From the NCBI GenBank assembly GCA_963669455.1, contig OY770026.1, forward strand, positions 248,001-312,000: 64,000 nucleotides of DNA, written 5' to 3'. The notes beneath the pieces were generated by a model, which had not been told where the DNA came from, did not search any database, and saw nothing but the letters and a program-made list of their open reading frames with translations. This DNA comes from JAWKWH01 sp963669455 (GTDB lineage: Bacteria; Pseudomonadota; Alphaproteobacteria; Rhizobiales; Rhizobiaceae). Numbering within the stretch: the stretch's first letter is position 1; every line of letters starts with the position of its first letter. A program made the translations under genes and the position numbers. Shown one piece after another: positions 42,193-50,580 of the stretch.

Positions 42193-42229
42193 TGTATCAA
42201 ATGCTATAGATAGTAGGGGATATGATACA
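42193..42229. promoter_or_regulatory. Putative operator at the rpiR start
   Basis: TGTATCA (42193-42199) and TGATACA (42223-42229) are exact inverted copies, 23 bp apart. The second touches the rpiR start codon, fitting autoregulation. Confidence 0.5.
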
Positions 42230-43071
42230 TGACCGGCATCGTTGAAACACTTGCAGCCGAGCTACCGAACCTTCCTAGAAAGCTCGAGATTGCGGCCAAA
42301 TATGCGCTCGATAACCCGGCCCGGATCGCCTTTGGCTCTATGCGTGCGATGGCAACTGAATGTGGGGTGTCTTCGCCCACGATGCTGCGTCTGGCCCGGC
42401 ATTTCGGCCATGACAGCTATGATGATTTCAAAGCGCTTTTTCAGAACGAAGTGTCATCCAGCAATTTCGGCAACCGGGCGGCGCGGCTGTTTCGAAGCGG
42501 AAAAGATTCACTGGCTGGACGCATCCAGGACGCGGCGCTGAACAATATTTCCAACCTATTCGAGGCCAATAGCACCGAAACCATCGAAGCGATTGCCGAG
42601 ACCGTGCGCAGCGCCAGGAACCTTCATATCATTGCCCCGGGTTCCATGGCCTGGATCGCGGGACACATGGAAAACACGGGTGGCATCGCCTTTCCGGGCC
42701 TGCGCGCTACGCGCCCCGGCTTTGCCAGCGTGGTGGAAACCCTTGGCACTCTGGGACCGGAGGATGCAGTATTTGGGATCGGCGTAACGCCTTATGCCAA
42801 AAGCGGGATTGAAGCCGTGACCTATGCACACGAGATCGGCGTGCGCACGATGTCCATCACCGACCGACGCAGTTCTCCGCTGATCCCGGTTTCGGACCAT
42901 TGTCTGATCGTACCCACCGACAGCCCTCACTACTATTCCTCTGTCGTTGCGATCTGCGCAGCGATTGAAGCCATTTTAGCCCTTGCGGTTGCCAAGAGCG
43001 CGGGAGGCGCTGTTCAGCGGATCGAGCGCATTCATGAGCTTCGCCAACGCAGTGGTGCCTACATCGATTGA
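42229..43071 (+). CDS. MurR/RpiR-family transcriptional regulator
   Basis: This 280-residue regulator has an N-terminal winged helix (residues about 5-80, with AMATECGVSSPTMLRLARHFGH as the recognition region) and a C-terminal SIS domain (about 110-250, NLHIIAPGSMAWIAGHMENTGG). SIS domains usually bind phosphosugars, but RpiR proteins next to amino-acid or sulfonate genes sense other acids. It lies divergent from soxB and upstream of the prpD-dct operon, so it probably controls both through the TGATACA palindromes. ATG 42229 has AGGGG upstream. Confidence 0.9.
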   Translation: MTGIVETLAAELPNLPRKLEIAAKYALDNPARIAFGSMRAMATECGVSSPTMLRLARHFGHDSYDDFKALFQNEVSSSNFGNRAARLFRSGKDSLAGRIQDAALNNISNLFEANSTETIEAIAETVRSARNLHIIAPGSMAWIAGHMENTGGIAFPGLRATRPGFASVVETLGTLGPEDAVFGIGVTPYAKSGIEAVTYAHEIGVRTMSITDRRSSPLIPVSDHCLIVPTDSPHYYSSVVAICAAIEAILALAVAKSAGGAVQRIERIHELRQRSGAYID

Positions 43072-43114
43072 TCAAGTAAATACCAATTGACACGCATGAA
43101 ACAACTTTGTAGCG

Positions 43115-43130
43115 TATGATACATATCATA
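43115..43130. promoter_or_regulatory. Putative RpiR operator upstream of the prpD-dctPQM operon
   Basis: TATGATACATATCATA is a perfect palindrome with 7-bp arms and a 2-bp centre. It contains the same TGATACA seen at the other two control regions. Confidence 0.55.
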
Positions 43131-43148
43131 TGCGATCTGGGAGGGAGC

Positions 43149-43202
43149 GTGGTTTTGGCGAAGAACAAGGCAGTCCGGCCTGCGGGCCGGTCCAATGGCT
43201 GA
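43149..43202 (+). CDS. 17-codon leader ORF overlapping the prpD-like start
   Basis: GTG 43149 is preceded by GGGAGGG at a suitable distance and encodes MVLAKNKAVRPAGRSNG before TGA. It overlaps ATG 43195 of the next gene by 8 bases. It has the only good SD in this region, so it may be a coupling leader peptide, or the mark of a frameshift at the start of the next gene. Confidence 0.35.
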   Translation: MVLAKNKAVRPAGRSNG

Positions 43203-44589
43203 GCGGTTGCTGGCCCACCGATTTGCGGCTTGGGCGGCAATTCTGCAGGAATATGAGGTTTCTTCAGGGGTACGCCAAGCTGCACAGCGCGCGGCGCTGG
43301 ATACGGTCGGCGTTATGGTGGCGGGCTCTGCGCATCCTAAAGTTGAGGCTTTGGCTGACAGCTTTTCAGGCGTCTGCGGATCCTGCCTGACTGCCACCGG
43401 GCATCGGCTGGAGGCAACTGCCGCGGCCACCGTCAATGGCATGGCTGCGCATGTTTGGGACTTCGACGATAACAGCTATACCGGCATGGTTCATGGTTCA
43501 GCCATCATCCTACCTGCTGTGCTTGCCGTGGCCGAAGACGTTTCGGCAACGGATGACGAGACCTTGCGGGCCTTCATCATTGGCTCCGAGATCGCCTATA
43601 CCTTGGGCGATATCGTTCAGCATGGGCATTTCATGCGCGGCTGGTGGGCCACCGGATCGCTGGCGCTGGTTGGCGCCGTTGCAGGTGTGTGCAGCTTATA
43701 TGGCCTGAGTACCGATCAAACCGCTCATGCCATTGGCATGGCTGCCGTATCAGGAGGCATTGAGCGTGCAATCGCCGGGACGGATGCGAAAGCCTATCTT
43801 TGCGGTCATGTTGCTGCCCGTTCCATTGCTCTGTCGCGCGCCGCGCGAGCAGGCCTGACCGGTCCGGTGGACGGGTTCGAACAGAAAAACGGCTTTTTCG
43901 CACTTCTGAATGGAGGCGAGGCCGATCTGAGCCAGGCTGACACTCTCGGCCGCCAATGGCGGCTTGAAACGCCGGGGCTTCTGTTCAAGATTAACCCGGT
44001 CTGCTCCGCCGCCCACGCCGGGGTCGAACTCATGGCCAAACTTTTGTCAGAAACGGGAAAAACCGCTGCCGATATTGCTTCGGCCCGGGCCGAAGTCCCG
44101 CAACTGGTGCGCAACAGCCTGGTTTTCGATGCGCCTGCCAACGCCCAGGAGGCACAGTTCTCATTGCCATACTGTCTGGCATGCGCTGCCCTTAACGGGT
44201 GCGTGCGGCTTGAGGACTTGCACCCGGATGCCATTGCCAAACCGGAAAAGGCAAAGCTGATCGGGAAAGTGATTGTGGAAACCGCCGCTGACCTATCCAG
44301 CCCCCCTTACAGCGTCGACTACCCCGAAAGCACCCGGCTGACACTGTCCTTCACCGACGGTAGCACAAAAACCGGTTTTTGCGGCGAGGCATACGGCATG
44401 CCAAACCGTCCGTTGTCCGACGCCGATCTTCGGACGAAATATAATGGCTGTCTTTCTTTCGCCGGCAGAACGGCGAGTGATGAGCTGAATCCGGACGCGT
44501 TGATGGCGTTTGTACAGCAGTCCTTTGGCTTTGCCGCCCAAAAACAAGAACAACACCATAACATCACACACATAAGGAGTATCCAATGA
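43195..44589 (+). CDS. MmgE/PrpD-family protein
   Basis: This 464-residue protein belongs to the MmgE/PrpD fold, which includes 2-methylcitrate dehydratase, cis-aconitate decarboxylase and, notably, iminodisuccinate epimerase. Segments: VWDFDDNSYTGMVHGSAIILPAVLA (family motif 1), AAVSGGIERAIAGTDAKAYLCGHVAARSIALS, and INPVCSAAHAGVELM. The true PrpD motif is not complete, so a different acid substrate is likely. ATG 43195 has no SD of its own and is overlapped by a 17-codon leader ORF. It couples to dctP as ATGA. An epimerase or isomerase acting on the imported substrate is the best guess, by context only. Confidence 0.85.
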   Translation: MAERLLAHRFAAWAAILQEYEVSSGVRQAAQRAALDTVGVMVAGSAHPKVEALADSFSGVCGSCLTATGHRLEATAAATVNGMAAHVWDFDDNSYTGMVHGSAIILPAVLAVAEDVSATDDETLRAFIIGSEIAYTLGDIVQHGHFMRGWWATGSLALVGAVAGVCSLYGLSTDQTAHAIGMAAVSGGIERAIAGTDAKAYLCGHVAARSIALSRAARAGLTGPVDGFEQKNGFFALLNGGEADLSQADTLGRQWRLETPGLLFKINPVCSAAHAGVELMAKLLSETGKTAADIASARAEVPQLVRNSLVFDAPANAQEAQFSLPYCLACAALNGCVRLEDLHPDAIAKPEKAKLIGKVIVETAADLSSPPYSVDYPESTRLTLSFTDGSTKTGFCGEAYGMPNRPLSDADLRTKYNGCLSFAGRTASDELNPDALMAFVQQSFGFAAQKQEQHHNITHIRSIQ

Positions 44590-45590
44590 AAATCTTGAAC
44601 ACACTCAAGCTTTCTACGGTCGCCGTAGCGGCTGGTCTTGGCATAAGCTTTACCGGCGCACCGGCGCAGGCGCAGGAACTGATCCGGCTTTCAACCTATG
44701 TGAATGAGGTTGACATCCGCCACGAGGGTTTCCAGCATCTGGCCAAGCTGATCGAGGAAAAAACCGAAGGCCGGGTCACAATGCAGATTTTCCCGTCCGC
44801 AACGCTGAACGGTTGGAGTGAAGGCATAGATGCGGTACTGGGTGGCGTCGCCGATGTCAGCCATATTTCCTATGATGACCGTCTGCCCTGCTACCGTGCG
44901 GGCGCTTTCTATCCGGCTGCAATCAACCTCGACAAGCAGATCGAGCTAGACGCGGAAATGACCAAAATTCTCGCCGACGAAGCCGCCAAGGCCGGGTTGA
45001 TCAACATTTTCTCGTCCAACTATTCCTTCGACCAGGAATGGTGGTTTGAGCAGCCCGATGTTGACCTTTCCAACCTGAATGGCAAACAGGTCCGCTCCAT
45101 CGGCCCGCTGGTCAGCGCGATGATCGAAGCCTGGGGCGGAAGCCCGGTATTTGTGTCACCGAAAGAAGTGTTTCAATCCGCTGAACGTGGCGTTGTCGAT
45201 GGTATCAATATGGGCGTTGCGACCTACAGCTCGTGGAAGCTGTGGACCGTTCAGCCGCACATGATCAACGCCAACCTTTTCTATGGTAACGTCATGTACA
45301 TGATGAACAAGGCCAAGTTCGATGGGCTAAGCCCGGAAGACCAGCAGGCCATTCTGGACGCGGGTCGTGAAACTGAAACATGGCTCAAGCCTAAATATGA
45401 AGCTTGGGTGAATGAATCGGTCGGCAACGCGGTGATGAACGGCGGCGGCTCTGCACGCTCTTTGAGCGCTGACGAAAGTGCTGCGCTGTTGGCATCGGTC
45501 AAACCATTCTGGGATGAAGAGCTCAACAAGACCTGTGGGGTCGAAACAGCGGACAAAATTCGCGCGCTGCTTGCCCAGCACGCCCAGTAA
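44586..45590 (+). CDS. dctP: TRAP transporter substrate-binding protein, DctP family
   Basis: This 334-residue periplasmic binding protein has a signal peptide ending AQA at about residue 30. The DctP fold is recognised from NGKQVRSIGPLVSAMIEAWGGSPVFVSPKEVFQSAERGVVDG, which includes the conserved Arg that binds a carboxylate, and NLFYGNVMYMMNKAKFDGL. It therefore probably binds a carboxylic or sulfonic acid. AAGGAG lies just before the ATG. dctQM follow after an intergenic hairpin that may make this gene more abundant. Confidence 0.92.
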   Translation: MKILNTLKLSTVAVAAGLGISFTGAPAQAQELIRLSTYVNEVDIRHEGFQHLAKLIEEKTEGRVTMQIFPSATLNGWSEGIDAVLGGVADVSHISYDDRLPCYRAGAFYPAAINLDKQIELDAEMTKILADEAAKAGLINIFSSNYSFDQEWWFEQPDVDLSNLNGKQVRSIGPLVSAMIEAWGGSPVFVSPKEVFQSAERGVVDGINMGVATYSSWKLWTVQPHMINANLFYGNVMYMMNKAKFDGLSPEDQQAILDAGRETETWLKPKYEAWVNESVGNAVMNGGGSARSLSADESAALLASVKPFWDEELNKTCGVETADKIRALLAQHAQ

Positions 45591-45602
45591 TTAAGCAATA
45601 TG

Positions 45603-45633
45603 ATACGCAGGGCATCATCTTTGCCCTGCGTAT
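45603..45633 (+). promoter_or_regulatory. 12-bp perfect hairpin between dctP and dctQ
   Basis: ATACGCAGGGCA (45603-45614) and TGCCCTGCGTAT (45622-45633) are exact inverted arms with a 7-nt loop and no T-run. Similar structures after binding-protein genes protect the upstream message and set the stoichiometry. Confidence 0.75.
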
Positions 45634-45695
45634 ACTACCGGCAAAGGCGCTTTCACACTTAGGAAGCGCCCGTGTGCGATCCTTGGGAGGAAAAA

Positions 45696-46208
45696 ATGCG
45701 GCAAGAAAAGTCTCATTTAGCTTTTCTGGAAAAGCTTGGGCCAATGCTGGCGATGGTGGGTGCTGTTATCGTTGCTGTTCAAACCGCGTGGATTACCTAC
45801 GGGGTCATGATGCGCTATGTCTTCAACAAGCCAGATCAGGTGGTAACTGAAGCAACGGCGCTTTTGCTGGTACCCTGCGCCTTTCTGGGCCTTGCCTATG
45901 CAATGCAGTGCAACGCCTTGCCCAAGGTTACCATGATTACCGATTTTTTCCCCGAAAAGATCAGAGGTCTGCTGGAATTTGTAAACCACATCATCATGCT
46001 GCTGGTGGGATCGTTTTTCTCCTATGCGGCGATTGCCGCATTTTTTCGCGCCAACAAGACAGGCGCGGCTTCTGAGGTACTAAGCTGGCCAAGGGCCTGG
46101 TTTTGGGCACCCACAGCCCTTGCCCTGAGTGTGGCTTGCATCACCTTGGCGTTGGCGCTCTGGATGATGGTTTCAAACCGAAATGCAGCAATCGGGAGGG
46201 ATCAGTAA
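45696..46208 (+). CDS. dctQ: TRAP transporter small permease, DctQ family
   Basis: This 170-residue membrane protein has four helices (MLAMVGAVIVAVQTAWITYGV, ATALLLVPCAFLGLAYAM, HIIMLLVGSFFSYAAIAAF, WAPTALALSVACITLALALWM). ATG 45696 has GGGAGG 8 bases upstream and is preferred over the earlier GTG at 45672. It pairs with DctM to form the permease for the DctP ligand. Confidence 0.9.
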   Translation: MRQEKSHLAFLEKLGPMLAMVGAVIVAVQTAWITYGVMMRYVFNKPDQVVTEATALLLVPCAFLGLAYAMQCNALPKVTMITDFFPEKIRGLLEFVNHIIMLLVGSFFSYAAIAAFFRANKTGAASEVLSWPRAWFWAPTALALSVACITLALALWMMVSNRNAAIGRDQ

Positions 46209-46209
46209 C

Positions 46210-47511
46210 ATGGAATGGTATTACGTTGGCGGCGGATTGCTTGCGCTTCTCATGATCTTTATTGCGCTTGGCTTGCCGCTTCCCTTCGCGCTTGCCGCTG
46301 CATCGCTTCCGTTTCTTTGGCTGATTCAGGACTTCAACACATCGCTGATCAGCACCGAGCTTAAAATTTGGGGGGTTTGGGTTGATTATATCCTTCTGGC
46401 TGTCCCGCTATTCGTTTTTCTGGGCGAGTTGATTGCGCGTTCAACGATCGGCCCAAACCTCTATCGTTTTATGCATCAGGGCGTACCGGTTAAAGGTTCG
46501 GCAGCTTACGGCAGTATTGGCGCTTGTGCTGGTTTCGGTGCAGTATGCGGCTCCAGCATGGTGGGCTCCTTAACCATTGGCGGCGTTGCGCTTCCTGAAA
46601 TGCTCAAACTTGGCTACGGCAAACGTCTTTCTGCTGGTGTTCTTGCCGCGGGCGGCACACTGAGCGTTCTTATCCCCCCCAGCCTCATTCTCTTGTTCTA
46701 TGGCATAGTGGTGGATATCTCCATTGGTGAACTGTTTATCGCCGGTATCATTCCTGGCCTTGCCCTTACCACGATGTTTGCCGCCGTGGTGGTCATCTGG
46801 GGTATTGTCAGTCCGCAATCCATCCCGAAAGTGGACAAGGCGCTCAAGATGCCTCTCTTTGAAATTCTGGCGGCGGTTTTGCCCATCCTGGTGATAGGGC
46901 TGGTGATTACCGTTTCGATCTATGCCGGAATAGCGACCCCGACAGAAGCAGCAGCCGTGGCTGCCTTTCTAACCGTCATCATCGCAATAACGGTAGGCGG
47001 CCTCAGATGGGAGGGGTTGAAAGGCGCGTTGATGGCAACCATGCGGACTATGGGTTATCTCGGCCTATTGCTATCGGCCGCTGCGCTCTTTGGCTTTGTG
47101 CTCACTTATCACCGTGTACCGCAGCAGTTTACCGAGGCATTTCTGGCACTGGAGCTGGCACCCTATATGGTGCTGGCCATGGTCATTGTTTTTTACCTGA
47201 TTGTCGGCATGTTCCTTGAGCCAGTCTCAATCACTTTCATCACGCTGCCAACACTGTTTCCTTTGATCAATTCGGTAGGTTACGACCTCATCTGGTTCGG
47301 CATCATCTATACGATCACCATGGAAATAGCGGTATTAACGCCACCGGTGGGACTGAATCTGTATGTGATACAGGGGCTTGCGCCAAAGGACATAGATCTC
47401 AAGGATGTAATCCTAGGGACTCTGCCTTTCATCGCCGCACTGGCGACACTGATCGTGCTGCTCCTGCTTTTCCCCAATATGGCGCTTTACCTGCCCAGCC
47501 TGTCGAATTGA
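46210..47511 (+). CDS. dctM: TRAP transporter large permease, DctM family
   Basis: This 433-residue membrane protein carries the DctM core with about 12 helices, driving uptake with Na+. ATG 46210 follows the dctQ stop by one base and is preceded by GGGAGG. Motifs include GACAGFGAVCGSSMVGSLTIGGVALPEM, AGGTLSVLIPPSLILLFYGI and EIAVLTPPVGLNLYVIQG. The gene completes the TRAP set and ends 8 bp before the alpha/beta hydrolase. Confidence 0.93.
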   Translation: MEWYYVGGGLLALLMIFIALGLPLPFALAAASLPFLWLIQDFNTSLISTELKIWGVWVDYILLAVPLFVFLGELIARSTIGPNLYRFMHQGVPVKGSAAYGSIGACAGFGAVCGSSMVGSLTIGGVALPEMLKLGYGKRLSAGVLAAGGTLSVLIPPSLILLFYGIVVDISIGELFIAGIIPGLALTTMFAAVVVIWGIVSPQSIPKVDKALKMPLFEILAAVLPILVIGLVITVSIYAGIATPTEAAAVAAFLTVIIAITVGGLRWEGLKGALMATMRTMGYLGLLLSAAALFGFVLTYHRVPQQFTEAFLALELAPYMVLAMVIVFYLIVGMFLEPVSITFITLPTLFPLINSVGYDLIWFGIIYTITMEIAVLTPPVGLNLYVIQGLAPKDIDLKDVILGTLPFIAALATLIVLLLLFPNMALYLPSLSN

Positions 47512-47519
47512 TATAAACC

Positions 47520-48272
47520 ATGCTCAATCATCATCGATATGGGAAAGGTCCTGCCTTTGTCATCCAGCACGGGTTTTTGGGCGGTGGCGGCTATTTCGCA
47601 CCACAGATGGCCGCGCTTGGCCACGCCTTTGATGTGATCGCCCCCGATCTGCCAGGCTATGCGGGCAGCCATTTGGAACCCGCCGTCAATTCGATCAAGG
47701 CGCTGTCGGATGCTCAGACGCGGCTGCTTGATGAGCTTGGCATTGCGCGTTTCAGCCTCCTGGGCCACTCCATGGGCGGTATGGTGGCGTTGCAGACGGC
47801 GCTTGACCATCCCGATCGTGTCAAGCGGCTGGTGCTCTACGCGACCAACAGTTCCGGCAATCTGCCGGGCCGGTTCGAAACCTTTGACGAGACCGCTGAG
47901 AAAATCCACCGCGACGGCGTCGCACCTGTCGCTGAGTTCGTCACCGCCACCTGGTTTGATGACCGGCAATCCGCTCCGATGTATCCTTTCTGCCTCGACG
48001 CGGGCAAAGGTGCCAGTAGCGAGGCCGTTCTTGGTTCGCTTGAGGCTTTCAAGACCTGGAACGTTGAGGACAGGCTGAGCGAATTGCAAATGCCGGTGCT
48101 GATCGTTTGTGGTGACCGTGACCGATCCTATTCGCTCGATGGTCTTGTTCGAATGGCCACTGCCATTGCGAATGCCGAGCTTTGTCTGCTTCCCGGAGGC
48201 TCGCATTGCGTCCATCTGGAGCAGTCAGACCTGTTCAATGCAGTCCTTTTGAAATTTCTCACGACCCACTGA
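47520..48272 (+). CDS. Alpha/beta hydrolase
   Basis: This 250-residue serine hydrolase has the elbow GHSMGG (in LLGHSMGGMVALQTAL), HGFLGGGGYF as oxyanion region, and GGSHCVHLEQ with the catalytic His. VCGDRDRSY holds the likely Asp. It resembles 3-oxoadipate enol-lactonase and other small-molecule hydrolases. It lies between dctM and the CuyA-like gene in the operon, so it may open a lactone or ester, or hydrolyse a C-N or C-C bond, of the imported compound. That is inference. Confidence 0.87.
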   Translation: MLNHHRYGKGPAFVIQHGFLGGGGYFAPQMAALGHAFDVIAPDLPGYAGSHLEPAVNSIKALSDAQTRLLDELGIARFSLLGHSMGGMVALQTALDHPDRVKRLVLYATNSSGNLPGRFETFDETAEKIHRDGVAPVAEFVTATWFDDRQSAPMYPFCLDAGKGASSEAVLGSLEAFKTWNVEDRLSELQMPVLIVCGDRDRSYSLDGLVRMATAIANAELCLLPGGSHCVHLEQSDLFNAVLLKFLTTH

Positions 48273-48307
48273 CCAGTTAACCAGCCGTTTCCAGGAAGGA
48301 TCCCATA

Positions 48308-49327
48308 ATGCACCTGGCTCGTTTCCCACGCCGTTTCATAGCCCACCTGCCAACCCCACTTGAGCGGCTCGATCGTCTGACCGCCGAACTTGGAGGGCCG
48401 GAGATCTGGATCAAGCGCGATGATTGCACCGGTCTTTCCACGGGTGGCAACAAAACCCGCAAGCTGGAATTCCTGATGGCCGAGGCTGAGCTGGAAGGGG
48501 CCGAGATCGTCATGACGCAGGGTGCCACCCAGTCCAACCATGCCCGCCAAACCGCCGCCTTTGCCGCCAAACTGGGCATGAAATGCCACATCATTTTAGA
48601 AGACCGTACCGGTTCGAACGATCCGAATTACAACCATAACGGCAATGTTCTGCTGGACCATTTGCATGGAGCGACCACTGAAAAACGCTCGGGCGTCGCG
48701 GATATGAACGCAGTTATGGAAGAAGTTGCCGATGAGATGCGCGCCGATGGCAAGAAGGTCTACACCATTCCTGGCGGCGGTTCGAACCCGACCGGGGCGC
48801 TCGGTTATGTGAACTGCGCCTTCGAGCTGCTGGCCCAGGCCAATGAGGGTGGCCTAAAAATCGACCATATCGTTCACGCGACCGGCAGCGCAGGCACCCA
48901 GGCAGGGTTGATCACCGGGCTAAAGGCGATGAACGCGCAAATTCCGCTTCTGGGTATCGGTGTGCGTGCGCCCAAAGCCAAGCAAGAGGAGAATGTCTTT
49001 AATCTCGCTTGCGCGACGGCTGAAAAGCTCGGATGCCCTGGGATTGTGGCGCGCGAGGATGTCGTAGCAAACACCGATTATGTCGGTGAGGGCTACGGCA
49101 TCCCCACCAAAAGCGGGCTGGAAGCCATCGCCATGTTCGCCGAACTCGAAAGTATCCTGCTCGATCCGGTTTATTCGGCCAAGGGTGCCGCCGGATTTAT
49201 CGACCTGATCCGCAAGGGCCAATTCAAGAAAGGTGAGCGCGTCATCTTCCTGCACACCGGTGGATCAGCGGCACTGTTTGGCTATGATGGCGCCTTTGAC
49301 TTCTCGGATCGTTGGGTCGGAAACTAG
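48308..49327 (+). CDS. PLP-dependent D-cysteine desulfhydrase / L-cysteate sulfo-lyase (CuyA-like)
   Basis: This 339-residue fold-type II PLP enzyme resembles D-cysteine desulfhydrase, ACC deaminase and CuyA. The PLP Lys is Lys49 in STGGNKTRKLEF, with QGATQSNHARQTAA and PGGGSNPTGALGYV around the cofactor, and LHTGGSAALFGYDG near the end. RDDCTGLSTGGNKTRK is closer to my memory of marine CuyA (L-cysteate to pyruvate, sulfite and ammonia) than to E. coli DcyD. The family cannot separate the two by sequence alone. It is the last gene of the operon (AAGGAT upstream) and likely releases the nitrogen and sulfur of the substrate. Confidence 0.87.
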   Translation: MHLARFPRRFIAHLPTPLERLDRLTAELGGPEIWIKRDDCTGLSTGGNKTRKLEFLMAEAELEGAEIVMTQGATQSNHARQTAAFAAKLGMKCHIILEDRTGSNDPNYNHNGNVLLDHLHGATTEKRSGVADMNAVMEEVADEMRADGKKVYTIPGGGSNPTGALGYVNCAFELLAQANEGGLKIDHIVHATGSAGTQAGLITGLKAMNAQIPLLGIGVRAPKAKQEENVFNLACATAEKLGCPGIVAREDVVANTDYVGEGYGIPTKSGLEAIAMFAELESILLDPVYSAKGAAGFIDLIRKGQFKKGERVIFLHTGGSAALFGYDGAFDFSDRWVGN

Positions 49328-49545
49328 GTCATAGACTCATTCAGTCTGCTCCGGCGAGTTCATATCCATCCTATGCATTGAATATGCAGCGAAACCCGTC
49401 ATTTTTAGTGCTTATTGCCGGTCAATTAAGCGTGGTCTTGAACTGCCAAAACGGTTGATGGTTGCAAAATTCCCGGCGATGTTGGATGGAACACCCTGCC
49501 TAGAAACAATGGCCGTTTGCGCCCCGGAAGGAAATCTGACCGCCC

Positions 49546-50565
49546 ATGAAACTTGCGACTTTGAAAGACGGCAGCCGCGATGGCCGCTTCGTTATCGTTT
49601 CCCGCGATCTGACGCAATGCACCGATGCGACGGCTATTGCGCCAAAACTACAGGCTGCTCTGGACGATTGGGCGAAATATGGACCATTGCTGGAGGCTTT
49701 GTCCGAAAGCCTGGAGCACGGGTCGGTGCCATCGGAGCGATTTCATGAGCATGAAGCAATGTCGCCCCTGCCGCGTGCTTATCAGTGGGCCGACGGATCG
49801 GCCTATGTCAACCATGTTCAGCTTGTTCGCACGGCGCGCGGCGCGGAAATGCCGGAGACGTTCTGGACAATTCCGCTGATGTATCAGGGTGGCTCGGACA
49901 CTTTTTTAGGCCCGCGTGACGCGATCGAAATGGCGGATGCCGACTGGGGCATCGACATGGAAGGTGAGATTGCCATTATCATCGACGATGTGCCGATGGG
50001 CGTATCGCCTGACGAGGCCCGCAAGAAAATCCGATTGTTGATGATCCTCAACGACGTGTCACTGCGCAATCTGATTCCAGCCGAGCTTGCCAAGGGTTTT
50101 GGTTTTTTCCAGTCAAAACCGTCAACCGCCTTCTCCCCCGTCGCCGTGACGCCAGAAGAGCTTGGCGATGCGTGGCAGGACGGCAAGCTTGACCTGACCT
50201 TGAGTGTCGATCTCAACGGCAAACCGTTTGGCCGCGCCAATGCAAAAACCGATATGACGTTCGATTTCGGACAGCTGGTCGCACATGCGGCAAAATCACG
50301 TGCGCTTGGTGCTGGAGCGATTATCGGGTCTGGAACCGTATCCAACAGGGACCCGGACGGTTCGCCCGGCAAACCGATCGATGATGGCGGCAGGGGATAT
50401 TCCTGTATCGCTGAAATCCGCATGGTCGAAACCATCAACGATGGCAAACCCTCAACGCCGTTTATGCAGTTTGGCGATACGGTGCGTATCGAAATGAAGG
50501 ACAATGCGGGACATTCGGTCTTCGGTGCCATCGAACAGACGGTCAAGAAATACGAAAACCCCTGA
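49546..50565 (+). CDS. Fumarylacetoacetate hydrolase-family protein
   Basis: This 339-residue enzyme has the FAH fold that hydrolyses fumarylacetoacetate or hydrates related diketo acids. MKLATLKDGSRDGRFVIVSRDL is the family N-terminus, and GIDMEGEIAIIIDDVPMG carries the metal-binding acidic residues. RNLIPAELAKGFGFFQSKPSTAF and GSGTVSNRDPDG match bacterial fumarylacetoacetases of tyrosine/homogentisate degradation. No hmgA or maiA is beside it, so the pathway is not confirmed by context. The 218 bp before it hold no gene. Confidence 0.88.
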   Translation: MKLATLKDGSRDGRFVIVSRDLTQCTDATAIAPKLQAALDDWAKYGPLLEALSESLEHGSVPSERFHEHEAMSPLPRAYQWADGSAYVNHVQLVRTARGAEMPETFWTIPLMYQGGSDTFLGPRDAIEMADADWGIDMEGEIAIIIDDVPMGVSPDEARKKIRLLMILNDVSLRNLIPAELAKGFGFFQSKPSTAFSPVAVTPEELGDAWQDGKLDLTLSVDLNGKPFGRANAKTDMTFDFGQLVAHAAKSRALGAGAIIGSGTVSNRDPDGSPGKPIDDGGRGYSCIAEIRMVETINDGKPSTPFMQFGDTVRIEMKDNAGHSVFGAIEQTVKKYENP

Positions 50566-50580
50566 CCGAAAGGATGTTTT

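Noticed and set aside
42229..43071. RpiR protein as a phosphosugar regulator
   Set aside because: There are no sugar-phosphate genes nearby; context points to amino-acid or sulfonate catabolism, so a sugar role was not assigned.
49546..50565. FAH-family gene as part of the sox-TRAP operon
   Set aside because: A 218-bp gap separates it from the CuyA-like gene, it has the normal fumarylacetoacetase N-terminus and no TGATACA box was seen before it.
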